A DNA stretch of 64,000 nt, taken from assembly GCF_009792895.1 (NCBI RefSeq), contig NZ_WSSC01000004.1, forward strand, positions 310,001 through 374,000. Reading direction: 5' to 3'. The position numbers were made by a program, and so were the translations under genes. Position 1 is the first letter of the stretch; each line of letters begins with the position of its first letter. Below are positions 17,054 to 26,257 of this stretch, piece by piece. Source of the DNA: Pigmentibacter ruber (GTDB lineage Bacteria; Bdellovibrionota_B; Oligoflexia; Silvanigrellales; Silvanigrellaceae). The notes beneath the pieces were generated by a model that did not search any database, had not been told where the DNA came from, and saw only the letters and a list, made by a program, of their open reading frames with translations.

Positions 17054-18457
17054 ATGTTAAAAAATAATGATATGGGCAATCTATTTAAATTCTGTACCGG
17101 TGTTTCTAAATTAGATTTTTACCCCTTCACAGAAATTAATAATTGGAAAAATTTAGGCTATTGGCTACTTGTACTTAAGCCCTACATAGATAGAGAAAAT
17201 AGCCAAGATGGCATTCTAGAATCTTATCATTTTTGCGAGAAATCTAATACCTTTGAAGCAACTGTATGTTTAAAAGCCACGTGGCAAGATGGAACACCCA
17301 TTAGTAGTTTTGAAGCCGCTATGGGGATAGCAAAAGGTCTTGCACATAGGAAGACCTCTTGTTCTATCCAAGTAAAAGGTACAGAAGAAATCACCCATTT
17401 TGGCTGGGAAAAAAAACATTATAGTGGTGTAGAAATAATTTCTCCAATCAAATTTAAACTTACCTTAACAGGATTAGTTGAAAATATTAAAGGTGTTCTT
17501 GAGGATATTTTATCCTTTACAACATTACGAAATATAATTTGGCCGGTACGTTTGAATTCGTTTACCCACCCTATTTATGATCCAAGCTATTTTGATATAA
17601 TTAGTAAATACCCAATAAAATTTGAAAGTGGAAAATATTTTTTATCAGTACTCGGTAATTTAGTAGAACTTTCTACCTTAAAAAGTAAAATCAACTATGA
17701 CTTTTACTTCAATACTTTTGATTTTAACCAATACAAAAATATCAATGATTCAGAAGAGAATTATCTTATCAATAAAAAACAAAATATGCATACATTTTTT
17801 GCTATTTTTAATTCTCTAAGTGAACAATTTTCTTCAATTGAATCCCGCAAAAAAATTTCTAGTATTTTAAGAAACATTGCTAAAAATTCACAAGAAGAGG
17901 AAAATATTATTTTAGCAAATGGACATTTTGAGGCTAATGAACCTGGCTATAGTCAAAATATTAAATGGGACGAAGATAATTTTGATTTTCCCGAACATTT
18001 AACAGAAATTAAAATTGCAATTCCATTCCCCTCAGCAAAAAATATGGTACTTAAGAAATTTGCAGCAGAGGCTGAAAAAAAATTTATAAACATCAAATGG
18101 TTAGACTTATCAGATGAAGAAAATGCAGATACCAACTATGATTTACAGATAGTTATTGCGCGTATTCAGGGGAATAGGCAAATTTGGGTGCAAAATATTA
18201 TTAATTCACATTCCTTCATTCAACAATTAGAAAAATTTCCCAGAACTTTATCTGCCTTAAAGAAAATCAATTTAAACTCTGCTTCAACATTTCCTTTAAA
18301 ATCTAACTTATTGAATGAATTTGAAGAAACCTGTCATGCTGAATGCTCTATTACCCCGATTTTCAGATATCATCTCCATACTTATTCCAGAAAGAACCTT
18401 CCTATAGTATTAAATATTTCTGAATTCAAAGAATTTTATTTTTCTTTGAATAGATAA
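17054..18457 (+). CDS. Family-5 solute-binding-like protein lacking a signal peptide
   Basis: 467 residues. The segment LKATWQDGTPISSFEAAMGIAKGL is the hallmark of family-5 extracellular solute-binding proteins (oligopeptide/nickel type; the family reads FHDGTPVTAEDV), and later parts fit the second lobe. Yet the protein begins without any hydrophobic signal, and a GGGAG site precedes this start, so no signal is simply missed. A cytoplasmic ligand-binding protein is therefore likely, as in the C-terminal half of the SgrR regulators, but there is no DNA-binding domain here. pncB follows 50 bases downstream, probably in the same transcript. Confidence 0.6.
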   Translation: MLKNNDMGNLFKFCTGVSKLDFYPFTEINNWKNLGYWLLVLKPYIDRENSQDGILESYHFCEKSNTFEATVCLKATWQDGTPISSFEAAMGIAKGLAHRKTSCSIQVKGTEEITHFGWEKKHYSGVEIISPIKFKLTLTGLVENIKGVLEDILSFTTLRNIIWPVRLNSFTHPIYDPSYFDIISKYPIKFESGKYFLSVLGNLVELSTLKSKINYDFYFNTFDFNQYKNINDSEENYLINKKQNMHTFFAIFNSLSEQFSSIESRKKISSILRNIAKNSQEEENIILANGHFEANEPGYSQNIKWDEDNFDFPEHLTEIKIAIPFPSAKNMVLKKFAAEAEKKFINIKWLDLSDEENADTNYDLQIVIARIQGNRQIWVQNIINSHSFIQQLEKFPRTLSALKKINLNSASTFPLKSNLLNEFEETCHAECSITPIFRYHLHTYSRKNLPIVLNISEFKEFYFSLNR

Positions 18458-18507
18458 AAGGTAAATAAACTTTTTATTGCCCCAAATTTTAGACCAAGGT
18501 ATCAGAA

Positions 18508-19986
18508 ATGTCAGAATATTTTTCTTCATTATATAAAAGCTCATTAAGTCTATTAACCGATTTTTATCAACTTACAATGGCTTATGCATATTGGAAAAAA
18601 GGAATTTCTGAAACTAAAAGTGTTTTTAATGTTTATTTTAGAAAAAACCCTTTTAAAAATGGTTACTCAATAGCTTCTGGTTTAGAACTTGCAATTGATT
18701 ATATAAATAATTTTTCTTTTACTGATGATGATATTATATATCTAAAAAGTTTAACAGGAAATGATGGACAAGTCCTATTTGCTGAAGAATTTTTAGTTTA
18801 TTTAAAAAATTTAAAAATTTCTTGTGACGTTTTTGCTATTGAAGAAGGAAATGTCATCTTTCCCAACGAACCTCTGTTGAGAATATCTGGTCCTATACTA
18901 CAGTGCCAACTACTAGAAACTCCTCTTCTTAACATCTTAAACTTTCATACTCTTATCTCAACGAAAGCGGCTAGAATTGTTTCTGTTTCAAATCATATAC
19001 CAGTTTTAGAATTTGGCTTGCGCAGAGCGCAAGGTCTTGACGGAGGATTAAGTGCAAGTAGGGCTGCTTATATTGGAGGATGCGAGGGAACATCCAATAC
19101 TTTAGCAGGAAAAATTTTCGGGATTCCAGTTAAGGGAACTCACTCACACAGTTGGGTAATGGCTTTTTCCAGTGAATTAGAATCATTTTATTCCCTTGCC
19201 AAAGGAATGCCAAATAATGTCGTCTTTTTAGTTGATACCTATGATACTCTAAAAGGCGTTAAAAAAGCCATAGAAGTTGGTTATTGGTTAAAAGAAAGAG
19301 GTAAAAAACTTATTGGAATTCGTTTGGATTCAGGTGATTTAGCTTATCTTAGTATAGAAGCTAGAAAAATGTTGGATGCTGCAGGATTTCCAGACACAAT
19401 TATTATTGCAAGCAATGATTTAAATGAGCATGTGATTTCAAGCTTAAATGAACAAGGTGCTAAAATTTCTGCTTGGGGAGTTGGAACTCAACTTGTTACT
19501 GCTTTTGATGATCCTGCATTAGGTGCTGTTTATAAATTATCGGCTATTCAAAATGAAAATAGAAAATGGAAACATACAATAAAACTTTCAGAACAAACTA
19601 TAAAAATCTCTACTCCAGGTATTTTACAAGTTCGCCGTTATTTTAAAGATAAATATTTTTTTGCTGATATGATTTATGATGAACTGACTTATAAAAAAGG
19701 AAAAGAAACAGATATTATTGATCCAAGCGATATTAATCGCTTTTATAAACTTACAAATAACTGCGAATATGAAGAATTATTAAAACCTATTTTTGTAAAA
19801 GGAAAATTAGTTTATCAAAGCCCTTCTTTAGTTAAAATCAGAGAAAAATGTTTTGATTCATTAAAAAAATTACATCCAAGTATCAAAAGACTTTTAAATC
19901 CACATCACTACCCGGCTGGTTTGGAGAAAAATTTATTTAATTTTAAATTAGATCTTATTAGAAATATAAAAAATAATTTAGATTAG
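18508..19986 (+). CDS. pncB: Nicotinate phosphoribosyltransferase
   Basis: 492 residues, the long NAPRTase form. Makes nicotinate mononucleotide from nicotinate and PRPP in NAD salvage. Seen: the N-terminal LLTDFYQLTMAYAYW, FGLRRAQGLDGGLSASRAAY, the GTHSHSWVMAF segment with the phosphorylatable histidine region, and IRLDSGDLAYLS for the PRPP/phosphate site. AAGG precedes the ATG. Its last four bases overlap the end of the convergent antiporter gene (19983-19986). Likely co-transcribed with the family-5 binding-like gene upstream. Confidence 0.95.
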   Translation: MSEYFSSLYKSSLSLLTDFYQLTMAYAYWKKGISETKSVFNVYFRKNPFKNGYSIASGLELAIDYINNFSFTDDDIIYLKSLTGNDGQVLFAEEFLVYLKNLKISCDVFAIEEGNVIFPNEPLLRISGPILQCQLLETPLLNILNFHTLISTKAARIVSVSNHIPVLEFGLRRAQGLDGGLSASRAAYIGGCEGTSNTLAGKIFGIPVKGTHSHSWVMAFSSELESFYSLAKGMPNNVVFLVDTYDTLKGVKKAIEVGYWLKERGKKLIGIRLDSGDLAYLSIEARKMLDAAGFPDTIIIASNDLNEHVISSLNEQGAKISAWGVGTQLVTAFDDPALGAVYKLSAIQNENRKWKHTIKLSEQTIKISTPGILQVRRYFKDKYFFADMIYDELTYKKGKETDIIDPSDINRFYKLTNNCEYEELLKPIFVKGKLVYQSPSLVKIREKCFDSLKKLHPSIKRLLNPHHYPAGLEKNLFNFKLDLIRNIKNNLD

Positions 19987-21854
19987 CTCACAGTTTTATG
20001 AAGTTCCCTTATTTTTTCCAAAGAACTTCTCGAACCAAAAATAAATAATTCATCATTTTCATAAAATACAAAAGTAGATATTGGATTTTTAATCCTTACG
20101 TTATTTCTATTAATAGCTAATACAATACAATTATAATTTGGCCTAATAGCTGCTTCTAATATTGTTTTATTTACAAAAGGATGTTCTTTATTTAATCGAA
20201 TACCAGCTAAAATACATTGATCTAAAGATATCATATTTTCATCAATTCGTTCTATACTGCAAAACTGTTCAAGTTCTGTAATAGATTTTTCATTACCATA
20301 TACCAATAAAGTATCATTAGATTGTAATATTTCTGTCGCTTTTGGTGCAATAATTGTTCGTTTATCTCTACTTATTGCAACAACATTTACAGTAAATTTT
20401 TCTCTTAAATTTAATTCTATCAAAGTTTTTCCTGATATATTTGCATTAGCAGCGATATGAACTGGTACAAGATATTCATCCCAAGGAGCTAAACGATCTA
20501 AAGTTGAAGTAACATTTTTTGCTGTCATTAGCATGTAATTTTTTTTAAGCCTAGATTTAGTATTATCTATTAAATAATTAATACCTCTGAACAAAGAATA
20601 TTTTTGATAAAATGGAAGCATTTTGTTTTCTATAGAAAAATTTATTACAGCTTGAGAATAAGATTCCATAAATTTACAAAATTTACTTGGGAGAAGATTT
20701 TCAGCTTTATCAGCCAAAGCTAACATAGATTTAACTGTGAAGGGTGTTACTAATATTGTTATTATTGCAGTTGCAACAATTGCTGAAAAATTATCATTAT
20801 CTATTACTCCTAATCCTACCCCCATTTGTGCAATTACAAATGAGAGCTCTCCAATTTGTCCCATAAAAGCACTAGTTCTAATAGAATCTTTCACCCCAGA
20901 ACCTGCACAAAGATTTAAAATCAAATTAAATGAAAATTTTCCAATTATAATTAAAGATACAAAACTTAAAATAACTTGCCATTTTTCTAAAATGATACTT
21001 GGCGAGAAAAGAAATCCAATGGAAACAAAAAAAACTAAAGCAAAAATATTTTTCACTGGCTCTATAATATTCTCAATAATTCTCAACTCTCTGCATTCAG
21101 ATAAAATAGAGCCCATTATAAATGCACCTAATGCAGAAGAAAAATTCCAGGATGCAGATAAAAATGCCAAACCCAAAGCCAAACCAGTACTTAAAATGAC
21201 TAGAAGCTCTTCTTTACCTGTATGAAAAGCAGAATTTATTATTCTTGGAAGCAATAAAGTACCCAATAACCACCAAAGTAAAATACTACTGATAAATATG
21301 GGTATTAGTTCTAATAAAGCTATGTCACTTCCTGTTACAGAAGTTGATAACCAAATAATCATAAAAATTGCTAAAGAATCTTCAACCAACAAAACAGCCA
21401 TTAATTTATCAGCAAAACGTGCACTTTTTAAATGCCTATCTTCAAGAATTTTTATGATTACAGCTGTAGAGGCTACAGATAAAACAGAGCCAATAAATAT
21501 TGCTTCAAAACCCGTTATCCCAACAAATTGGCAAATTTGAGTTGCAGTAAACCACATTAAAATAATTTGAATAATACTGACTAAAATGGGAGCAAATCCA
21601 ATGGATGCAATTTTCCTCACCCCAAAATGCAATCCCATCGAAAACATTAACAACAAAACACCTAATTCAGCTAAAGTACTAGCAGATTCTTTACTAACAA
21701 CGTAAGGTGTATATGCAATAGGTAAAGATAAAAGGACACCGCCAAAAATGTATCCGAGTAACAGAGGTAGTTTGAAAAACTTTTTAAATATCCAACCAAA
21801 TATTCCACCAGAAAGAAGTATTGCTGATAGATCTTGGATAAATATATTGTGCAT
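19983..21854 (-). CDS. CPA2-type cation:proton antiporter with RCK_C domains
   Basis: 623 residues. The first 380 form about 12 membrane segments of the Na_H_exchanger fold (GVLLLMFSMGLHF, SVLSVASTAVIIK, LLVEDSLAI, GAFIMGSIL, MGQIGELSFVIAQMGV), resembling the KefB/YbaL branch. The cytoplasmic tail holds two TrkA-C/RCK_C domains (around residues 455-530 and 545-620; motifs TLIELNLREKF, DTLLVYGN, DELFIFGS) but no evident TrkA-N nucleotide-binding domain, unlike KefB/KefC. It probably exchanges K+ or Na+ for H+. AAAGGAG precedes the ATG at 21854. Confidence 0.9.
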   Translation of the reverse strand: MHNIFIQDLSAILLSGGIFGWIFKKFFKLPLLLGYIFGGVLLSLPIAYTPYVVSKESASTLAELGVLLLMFSMGLHFGVRKIASIGFAPILVSIIQIILMWFTATQICQFVGITGFEAIFIGSVLSVASTAVIIKILEDRHLKSARFADKLMAVLLVEDSLAIFMIIWLSTSVTGSDIALLELIPIFISSILLWWLLGTLLLPRIINSAFHTGKEELLVILSTGLALGLAFLSASWNFSSALGAFIMGSILSECRELRIIENIIEPVKNIFALVFFVSIGFLFSPSIILEKWQVILSFVSLIIIGKFSFNLILNLCAGSGVKDSIRTSAFMGQIGELSFVIAQMGVGLGVIDNDNFSAIVATAIITILVTPFTVKSMLALADKAENLLPSKFCKFMESYSQAVINFSIENKMLPFYQKYSLFRGINYLIDNTKSRLKKNYMLMTAKNVTSTLDRLAPWDEYLVPVHIAANANISGKTLIELNLREKFTVNVVAISRDKRTIIAPKATEILQSNDTLLVYGNEKSITELEQFCSIERIDENMISLDQCILAGIRLNKEHPFVNKTILEAAIRPNYNCIVLAINRNNVRIKNPISTFVFYENDELFIFGSRSSLEKIRELHKTVS

Positions 21855-21954
21855 TTATATTTACTCCTTTAATTTCAAAATAAATTCAATCTACCTTTAA
21901 AATTTCTATGAAGAACAAGGTACATCTTAAGCAAGTAACCTAAGGAGAATCATT

Positions 21955-22935
21955 ATGCAAAGCTTAAACATTTTTATGCACGAACTCCTCGATTATGCAG
22001 GTTTATTTCCACCTGCTAAGTTAACCTTACAAGAATCACTTTTAAATTATTCTTCATATACTAAGCATAAACAAAAAAACTGGTTAGGAAAATTTATTTT
22101 GCCAAGTAACAAAATAGAGGATTGTATAGAAATAATGTTAAACCAGAAATTTTTTAAATCAAACGATACCAACTTAAATTTTTCAATAATACTAAATTCC
22201 TGTGAAAAATTTAATGATTTCAATAAAATAATTGATAGTGATTTAAAATCTTTAAAAAACTTTGAAAGTACTTTCAAAAATAATATTCACATTGATTCAA
22301 TAGAATTTCTTCCACCAAAAGAAGTCTTTCAGCCAAGCAATCTTTCGTTATTTAAAAATATGCTTTTTTTAGTAAATGATAAGTTACTTAATGTAAATAA
22401 ATTAAAATTTAAGTTTTTAGAAATTCCTTTTTCAGAAAATATTAACGAATATATAGAGTTTATTAGTGAATTTAATACTCAACACAAAGATACTAATTTT
22501 TGCATAAAACTGCGGACTGGTGGAGTAACTCCCAACCAAATTCCTAGTGCTTTTCATATAGCACAAGCTATTCGTTTAAGCGCTGAAAAACAAATTCCCA
22601 TAAAAACAACAGCTGGTTTACATGTCCCAGTTCCCAATGACAATCCAGAAGTTGGCGCCAGACTCCACGGATTTTTTAATATTTTTTCTTGTCTTTTACT
22701 TTGTTATAAAAAACTTTTAACAATTTCTGAAATGGAAAATATTCTGACTAATTACTCTTATAGTGATTTCAAATTTACTGAAGAAGGGCTGACAATTGGA
22801 AATAAATTTCTAGCTAATGTTGAAATGACCCAACTTAGAAATTCTTTTATAAAGAGTTTTGGTACTTGTAGTTTTTTAGAACCAATTGAACATTTGCATG
22901 AAAATAATTTTTTGGAGGGAAAGAAGCATGCTTGA
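21955..22935 (+). CDS. Conserved protein of unknown function coupled to fumarylacetoacetase
   Basis: 326 residues, no signal peptide. Seen are ELLDYAGLFPPAKLTLQE at the N-terminus, LRTGGVTPNQIPS near residue 185, and KTTAGLHVPV and LHGFFNIF at 220-245. I know this motif set from uncharacterised proteins encoded beside aromatic-degradation genes such as fahA; alternating strands and helices would suit an alpha/beta barrel. AAGGAGA precedes the ATG. Its end overlaps the fahA start by eight bases (22928-22935), so the two are translationally coupled. A role in homogentisate or tyrosine breakdown is inferred; it might supply a missing step. Confidence 0.75.
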   Translation: MQSLNIFMHELLDYAGLFPPAKLTLQESLLNYSSYTKHKQKNWLGKFILPSNKIEDCIEIMLNQKFFKSNDTNLNFSIILNSCEKFNDFNKIIDSDLKSLKNFESTFKNNIHIDSIEFLPPKEVFQPSNLSLFKNMLFLVNDKLLNVNKLKFKFLEIPFSENINEYIEFISEFNTQHKDTNFCIKLRTGGVTPNQIPSAFHIAQAIRLSAEKQIPIKTTAGLHVPVPNDNPEVGARLHGFFNIFSCLLLCYKKLLTISEMENILTNYSYSDFKFTEEGLTIGNKFLANVEMTQLRNSFIKSFGTCSFLEPIEHLHENNFLEGKKHA

Positions 22936-24193
22936 ACTGAATACTTGGTTAGATGTAAACCCAAAACATGATTTTTCCATTTATAACATTCCCTTTGGAA
23001 TTTTTTATACCAATCAAAACCCTAAAAATGCGCGTTGCGGTGCCGCTTTAGGTGATTATATCATTGATCTAGGTGCATTATTTGAACTAGGTTATTTAAA
23101 TCATCTAAAAAATTTACAATTAAAGCATTTTAAAACAGATAAATTAAATGATTTTTTAAGTTTAGGTAACAAAACCTGCAATGCTGTAAGAACTATTGTG
23201 CAAGAATTATTTTCAGTTCAGAATCAGATTTTAAAAAAAAATTCAGACCATTTAGAGAAGATATTAATTCCAATGCAATCTGCAGAAATGTTAATGCCAA
23301 TAAAAGTCGGTGACTATGTCGATTTCTATTCCAGTTTAGATCATGCTACAAACGTAGGTAAAATGTTTCGAGACGAAAAAAATCCTCTTCTTCCTAATTG
23401 GAAGCACATTCCAATAGGTTATCACGGCAGAAGCAGTTCAATTGTAACAACTAAAACTAATATTATTCGCCCTAAAGGACAACTATGCCCTCCAGAATCA
23501 AACCAACCCACATTTGCCCCTTCAAAACAGCTAGATTTTGAACTTGAAATGGCATTTGTCACAAATCAAGACACTGAAATGGGTTCAGTTCTATCTCCAG
23601 ACACAGCTGCTCAATATATCTATGGATTAGCCCTATTTAATGATTGGTCTGCCCGTGATATCCAACGTTGGGAATATGTTCCTTTAGGTCCTTTTCTTGG
23701 TAAGAGCTTTGCCAGTTCTATGTCTCCTTGGCTAGTGTCTTTAGAAGCTTTAGCTCCTTTCTCACTCCCCAATATAGATAAGGATGTCGAGGAGTTAGAT
23801 TATTTAAAAGCCTCAATAAATGGCCGTTATGACATAACCCTTGAAGTTTATTTAAAAAGTGCATTAATGCAGGATGAAATTTTGATTTCAAAATCTAATT
23901 ATAAATATATGTATTGGACATTGTACCAGCAACTGGCACATATGAGTTCTAATGGCTCCCCTATTAGAGTGGGGGATTTGTATGCAAGTGGAACGATTAG
24001 CGGACCTACACCTGATTCTTATGGCTCCATGTTAGAAATATGCTGGAAAGGCTCGAAACCATTAAGCTTACCAGATGGAACGGCACGAACTTTTTTGCAA
24101 GATGGCGATTCAATTATCTTTAAAGGCTATGCAGAAAATTCCACCTTTCGTGTAGGTTTTGGTAGTCTATTTAACACCGTCATTTCTACCTAA
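22928..24193 (+). CDS. fahA: Fumarylacetoacetase
   Basis: 421 residues from the ATG at 22928, with GGAGGG in front of it; longer in-frame versions starting at 22886 are rejected. Splits fumarylacetoacetate to fumarate and acetoacetate, the last step of tyrosine/homogentisate breakdown. Seen: DFYSSLDHATNVGKMFR (metal and catalytic His), PIGYHGRSSSIV, LDFELEMAF (metal-binding Glu residues), FNDWSARDIQRWEY, and GSPIRVGDLYASGTISG. Coupled to the unknown gene upstream. The homogentisate dioxygenase gene lies 24 kb away at 48116. A separate maleylacetoacetate isomerase gene is not seen in the window. Confidence 0.95.
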   Translation: MLELNTWLDVNPKHDFSIYNIPFGIFYTNQNPKNARCGAALGDYIIDLGALFELGYLNHLKNLQLKHFKTDKLNDFLSLGNKTCNAVRTIVQELFSVQNQILKKNSDHLEKILIPMQSAEMLMPIKVGDYVDFYSSLDHATNVGKMFRDEKNPLLPNWKHIPIGYHGRSSSIVTTKTNIIRPKGQLCPPESNQPTFAPSKQLDFELEMAFVTNQDTEMGSVLSPDTAAQYIYGLALFNDWSARDIQRWEYVPLGPFLGKSFASSMSPWLVSLEALAPFSLPNIDKDVEELDYLKASINGRYDITLEVYLKSALMQDEILISKSNYKYMYWTLYQQLAHMSSNGSPIRVGDLYASGTISGPTPDSYGSMLEICWKGSKPLSLPDGTARTFLQDGDSIIFKGYAENSTFRVGFGSLFNTVIST

Positions 24194-24541
24194 ATTTTTA
24201 AACTACAAGTTATGATTAGAAGGTTTTCGATGTCTTTTTCAAAGACAGTTAATTTTTTCAGACGTCTAAGAATATTTTTAATTCCTTATAAATATGACAT
24301 ATTTTCCTAGATTAAATACTTTTACCTATAAAATTAGTACTTTATACACTTTAAAAAAATGTCTTAAATTTTGACGAAACACTTAGCGTCTAGTGCTTTT
24401 GGATCTTCAATAGTAATCAATATGTATGGGATTCTTAATAAAGCAATTTTGCTAATCCAGTTATCTAAGAAGACCTCTTTTAAATAAGATGATTTAAATA
24501 ATTATGAATTTCTCAAATATTTCTTTAGAAAGGAAAGTTTT
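24194..24541. other. Intergenic region with possible fahA terminator
   Basis: 348 bases. A 7-bp hairpin TGTCTTT-TTC-AAAGACA at 24231-24247 followed five bases later by six T may end fahA transcription. The rest should include the promoter and leader of the HTH gene (AAAGGAAAG just before its ATG); no other structure is evident. Confidence 0.4.
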
Positions 24542-25549
24542 ATGCGTAAGTTACAAGAAGCAGTTAGATTTCCTCAGTCTGTTCAACTCTTTCGTTTTTG
24601 CTTTCGCGTTCTAGAGCTAAGACAACCAAACGATAAGGTGCACGATCAAGATTTAGGATCTATCCTAAATTATAATCCAAGTGATACAAGCCATTGGAAA
24701 CGCGGTAAAAAAGCTATTCGTAATGTGCAATCACTTGAGAATCTTGCTAAAGCTCTAGATGTCGACCTCGAAATCATTCAAGACTTGGCTGATGGCCATG
24801 TAGACCTTGATGAAGCTTGGTGCGATTTCTGTGATGCTGAAGAAGAACGCCGCTTATCTTTAGAAGAACCTGGTGTCCGCATTGAAAGACGTGATAGAAG
24901 CTTAGAAATTGAAAAAGTAGCACAAGAAATTCTAGCAAAAGCTAATGTAACTTCAGTTCCGGTTCACATTCCAGAACTTATTTCTGCATTCCCTTTCATC
25001 CAGTTAATGCCTGGAGATGTATCTGATAAGTTGGCTCGGAGCTCCAGAGTTAGACCTGGTCACTACGCTATTCGTTTCCGTAAAGGTGACATTAGAGCAC
25101 ACACTCGTACAGCTATTGCAAGAGAAATTGCAAGAATTGTTCTTCTTTCTGAAAGAGAGAAATTTAAATTCACAAGCCGTTGCGAAACCTTATCACAGGC
25201 TGAAATCGTTGATTTTGCAAATGCCCTTCTTGTTCCAAGAGAAGCACTTGCTGTGGAAATTCAAAAAATTTCAACTCGTGTAAACATGGTAAAAGCGCTA
25301 GCTGATTTATTTTGGGCACCTAAATCTGTTATCCGTTCTAGACTTTCTTCTATTCTTTTTGAAACAGCATCAAATAGCGTATTTGAAGCTGCAGCTCTTG
25401 AAGCAAGAATTTCTGTTCAAGATAGATCAGAAATGGTTGATGAAGAGTTCTTAGATGAAGAGTTTAGTGAAGATTCAAATTCAGTTTCTTTCGCTAAAAA
25501 ACAAGGTCGTCCTGCACCCGCAGTGTCCGCTCCAAATTCTGTACACTAA
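24542..25549 (+). CDS. HTH regulator with inactive ImmA/IrrE-like domain
   Basis: 335 residues. The first 75 form an XRE-type helix-turn-helix (DLGSILNYNPSDTSHWKRGKK; ENLAKALDVDLEII). The middle part matches ImmA/IrrE metallopeptidase-like regulators (HIPELISAF, GHYAIRFRKGD, then AEIVDFANALLVPREAL), but the zinc motif HEXXH reads R194-E-I-A-R198, so both zinc ligands are lost. The C-terminus is acidic and disordered. It is probably a DNA-binding sensor that uses the peptidase fold without proteolysis. Codons look less AT-biased than in the neighbours, which often marks a well-expressed or conserved gene. A strong terminator follows. Confidence 0.8.
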   Translation: MRKLQEAVRFPQSVQLFRFCFRVLELRQPNDKVHDQDLGSILNYNPSDTSHWKRGKKAIRNVQSLENLAKALDVDLEIIQDLADGHVDLDEAWCDFCDAEEERRLSLEEPGVRIERRDRSLEIEKVAQEILAKANVTSVPVHIPELISAFPFIQLMPGDVSDKLARSSRVRPGHYAIRFRKGDIRAHTRTAIAREIARIVLLSEREKFKFTSRCETLSQAEIVDFANALLVPREALAVEIQKISTRVNMVKALADLFWAPKSVIRSRLSSILFETASNSVFEAAALEARISVQDRSEMVDEEFLDEEFSEDSNSVSFAKKQGRPAPAVSAPNSVH

Positions 25550-25583
25550 ATCAATCTGTCACAATTTTGGATAAATCAAATTA

Positions 25584-25617
25584 GAAAGAGAGCTTTTTGA
25601 AAAGCTCTCTTTTTTTT
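25584..25617 (+). terminator. Intrinsic terminator of HTH regulator gene
   Basis: Twelve-base stem AAGAGAGCTTTT / AAAAGCTCTCTT with a very short loop, followed by a long T-run. Confidence 0.9.
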
Positions 25618-25684
25618 ATTCTTGATTTTTTTGCTTTTTGAGGCAATGTTTAGTTTCAAGTCGAGCTAAGGAGGTTTACTCATA

Positions 25685-26230
25685 ATGGTTACTATATTGG
25701 ACAAAAAATCGAAACCAACTAAAGTCAGCTTAATGGCACGAAAAGTGATTGATGAAGACGATGATGATGACTTTTTAGATGAAGAAGAAGATGATGATGA
25801 TGACGGCATTCCTGAAATCCGTAGTGAAATAGATTCTGATGAAACTAAACCCAAAACTTTAACACGCAAAGAAGCAATTGATATTCTGCAAACTACGCGT
25901 GATTTTTCTAAGTTGGATTTTAGGAAAGCAAATTTAGCAAAACTCGATTTTTCTAATTGCAACTTTGAAACATCTAACCTTTCTTACGTAAACTTTAAAG
26001 ACTCAAATTTAGAGGGCTGTAATTTTACGAATGCCAGCTTATGGAATGCAAATTTAGAAGGTGCAAATTTAACACGCGCAAATTTAGAAGATGCTGACTT
26101 AGACTACACAAAATTAAGAGGGGCTATTCTTTATCGGGCAAATGTAAGAAGGGCAACACTACCCACAGACCTTATTCCTAGAGAAGAAATTTTACGTTCT
26201 ATAAATGAAGGTACAAAAGTAAACAGATAA
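25685..26230 (+). CDS. Pentapeptide-repeat protein with acidic N-terminus
   Basis: 181 residues. An N-terminal stretch of about 50 residues is extremely rich in Asp and Glu; residues 75-165 are tandem pentapeptide repeats of A(D/N)LXX type (NLAKLDFSNCNF, NLEGANLTRANLEDADL), which fold as a right-handed beta-helix. No signal peptide. AAGGAGG gives a near-perfect ribosome site. Some pentapeptide proteins mimic DNA and bind gyrase; the acidic tail would suit a DNA- or RNA-mimic, but this is inference. Gene follows the HTH regulator after its terminator. Confidence 0.88.
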   Translation: MVTILDKKSKPTKVSLMARKVIDEDDDDDFLDEEEDDDDDGIPEIRSEIDSDETKPKTLTRKEAIDILQTTRDFSKLDFRKANLAKLDFSNCNFETSNLSYVNFKDSNLEGCNFTNASLWNANLEGANLTRANLEDADLDYTKLRGAILYRANVRRATLPTDLIPREEILRSINEGTKVNR

Positions 26231-26257
26231 AAAATAAATAAAGAAAGAAATATTAAA

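Noticed and set aside
20737-21225. 162-codon plus-strand open frame
   Set aside because: Lies wholly inside the well-supported antiporter gene on the other strand and has no recognisable content.
25666-25962. Minus-strand open frame coding a long serine run
   Set aside because: It is the complement of the Asp/Glu-rich coding part of the pentapeptide-repeat gene and has no ribosome site.
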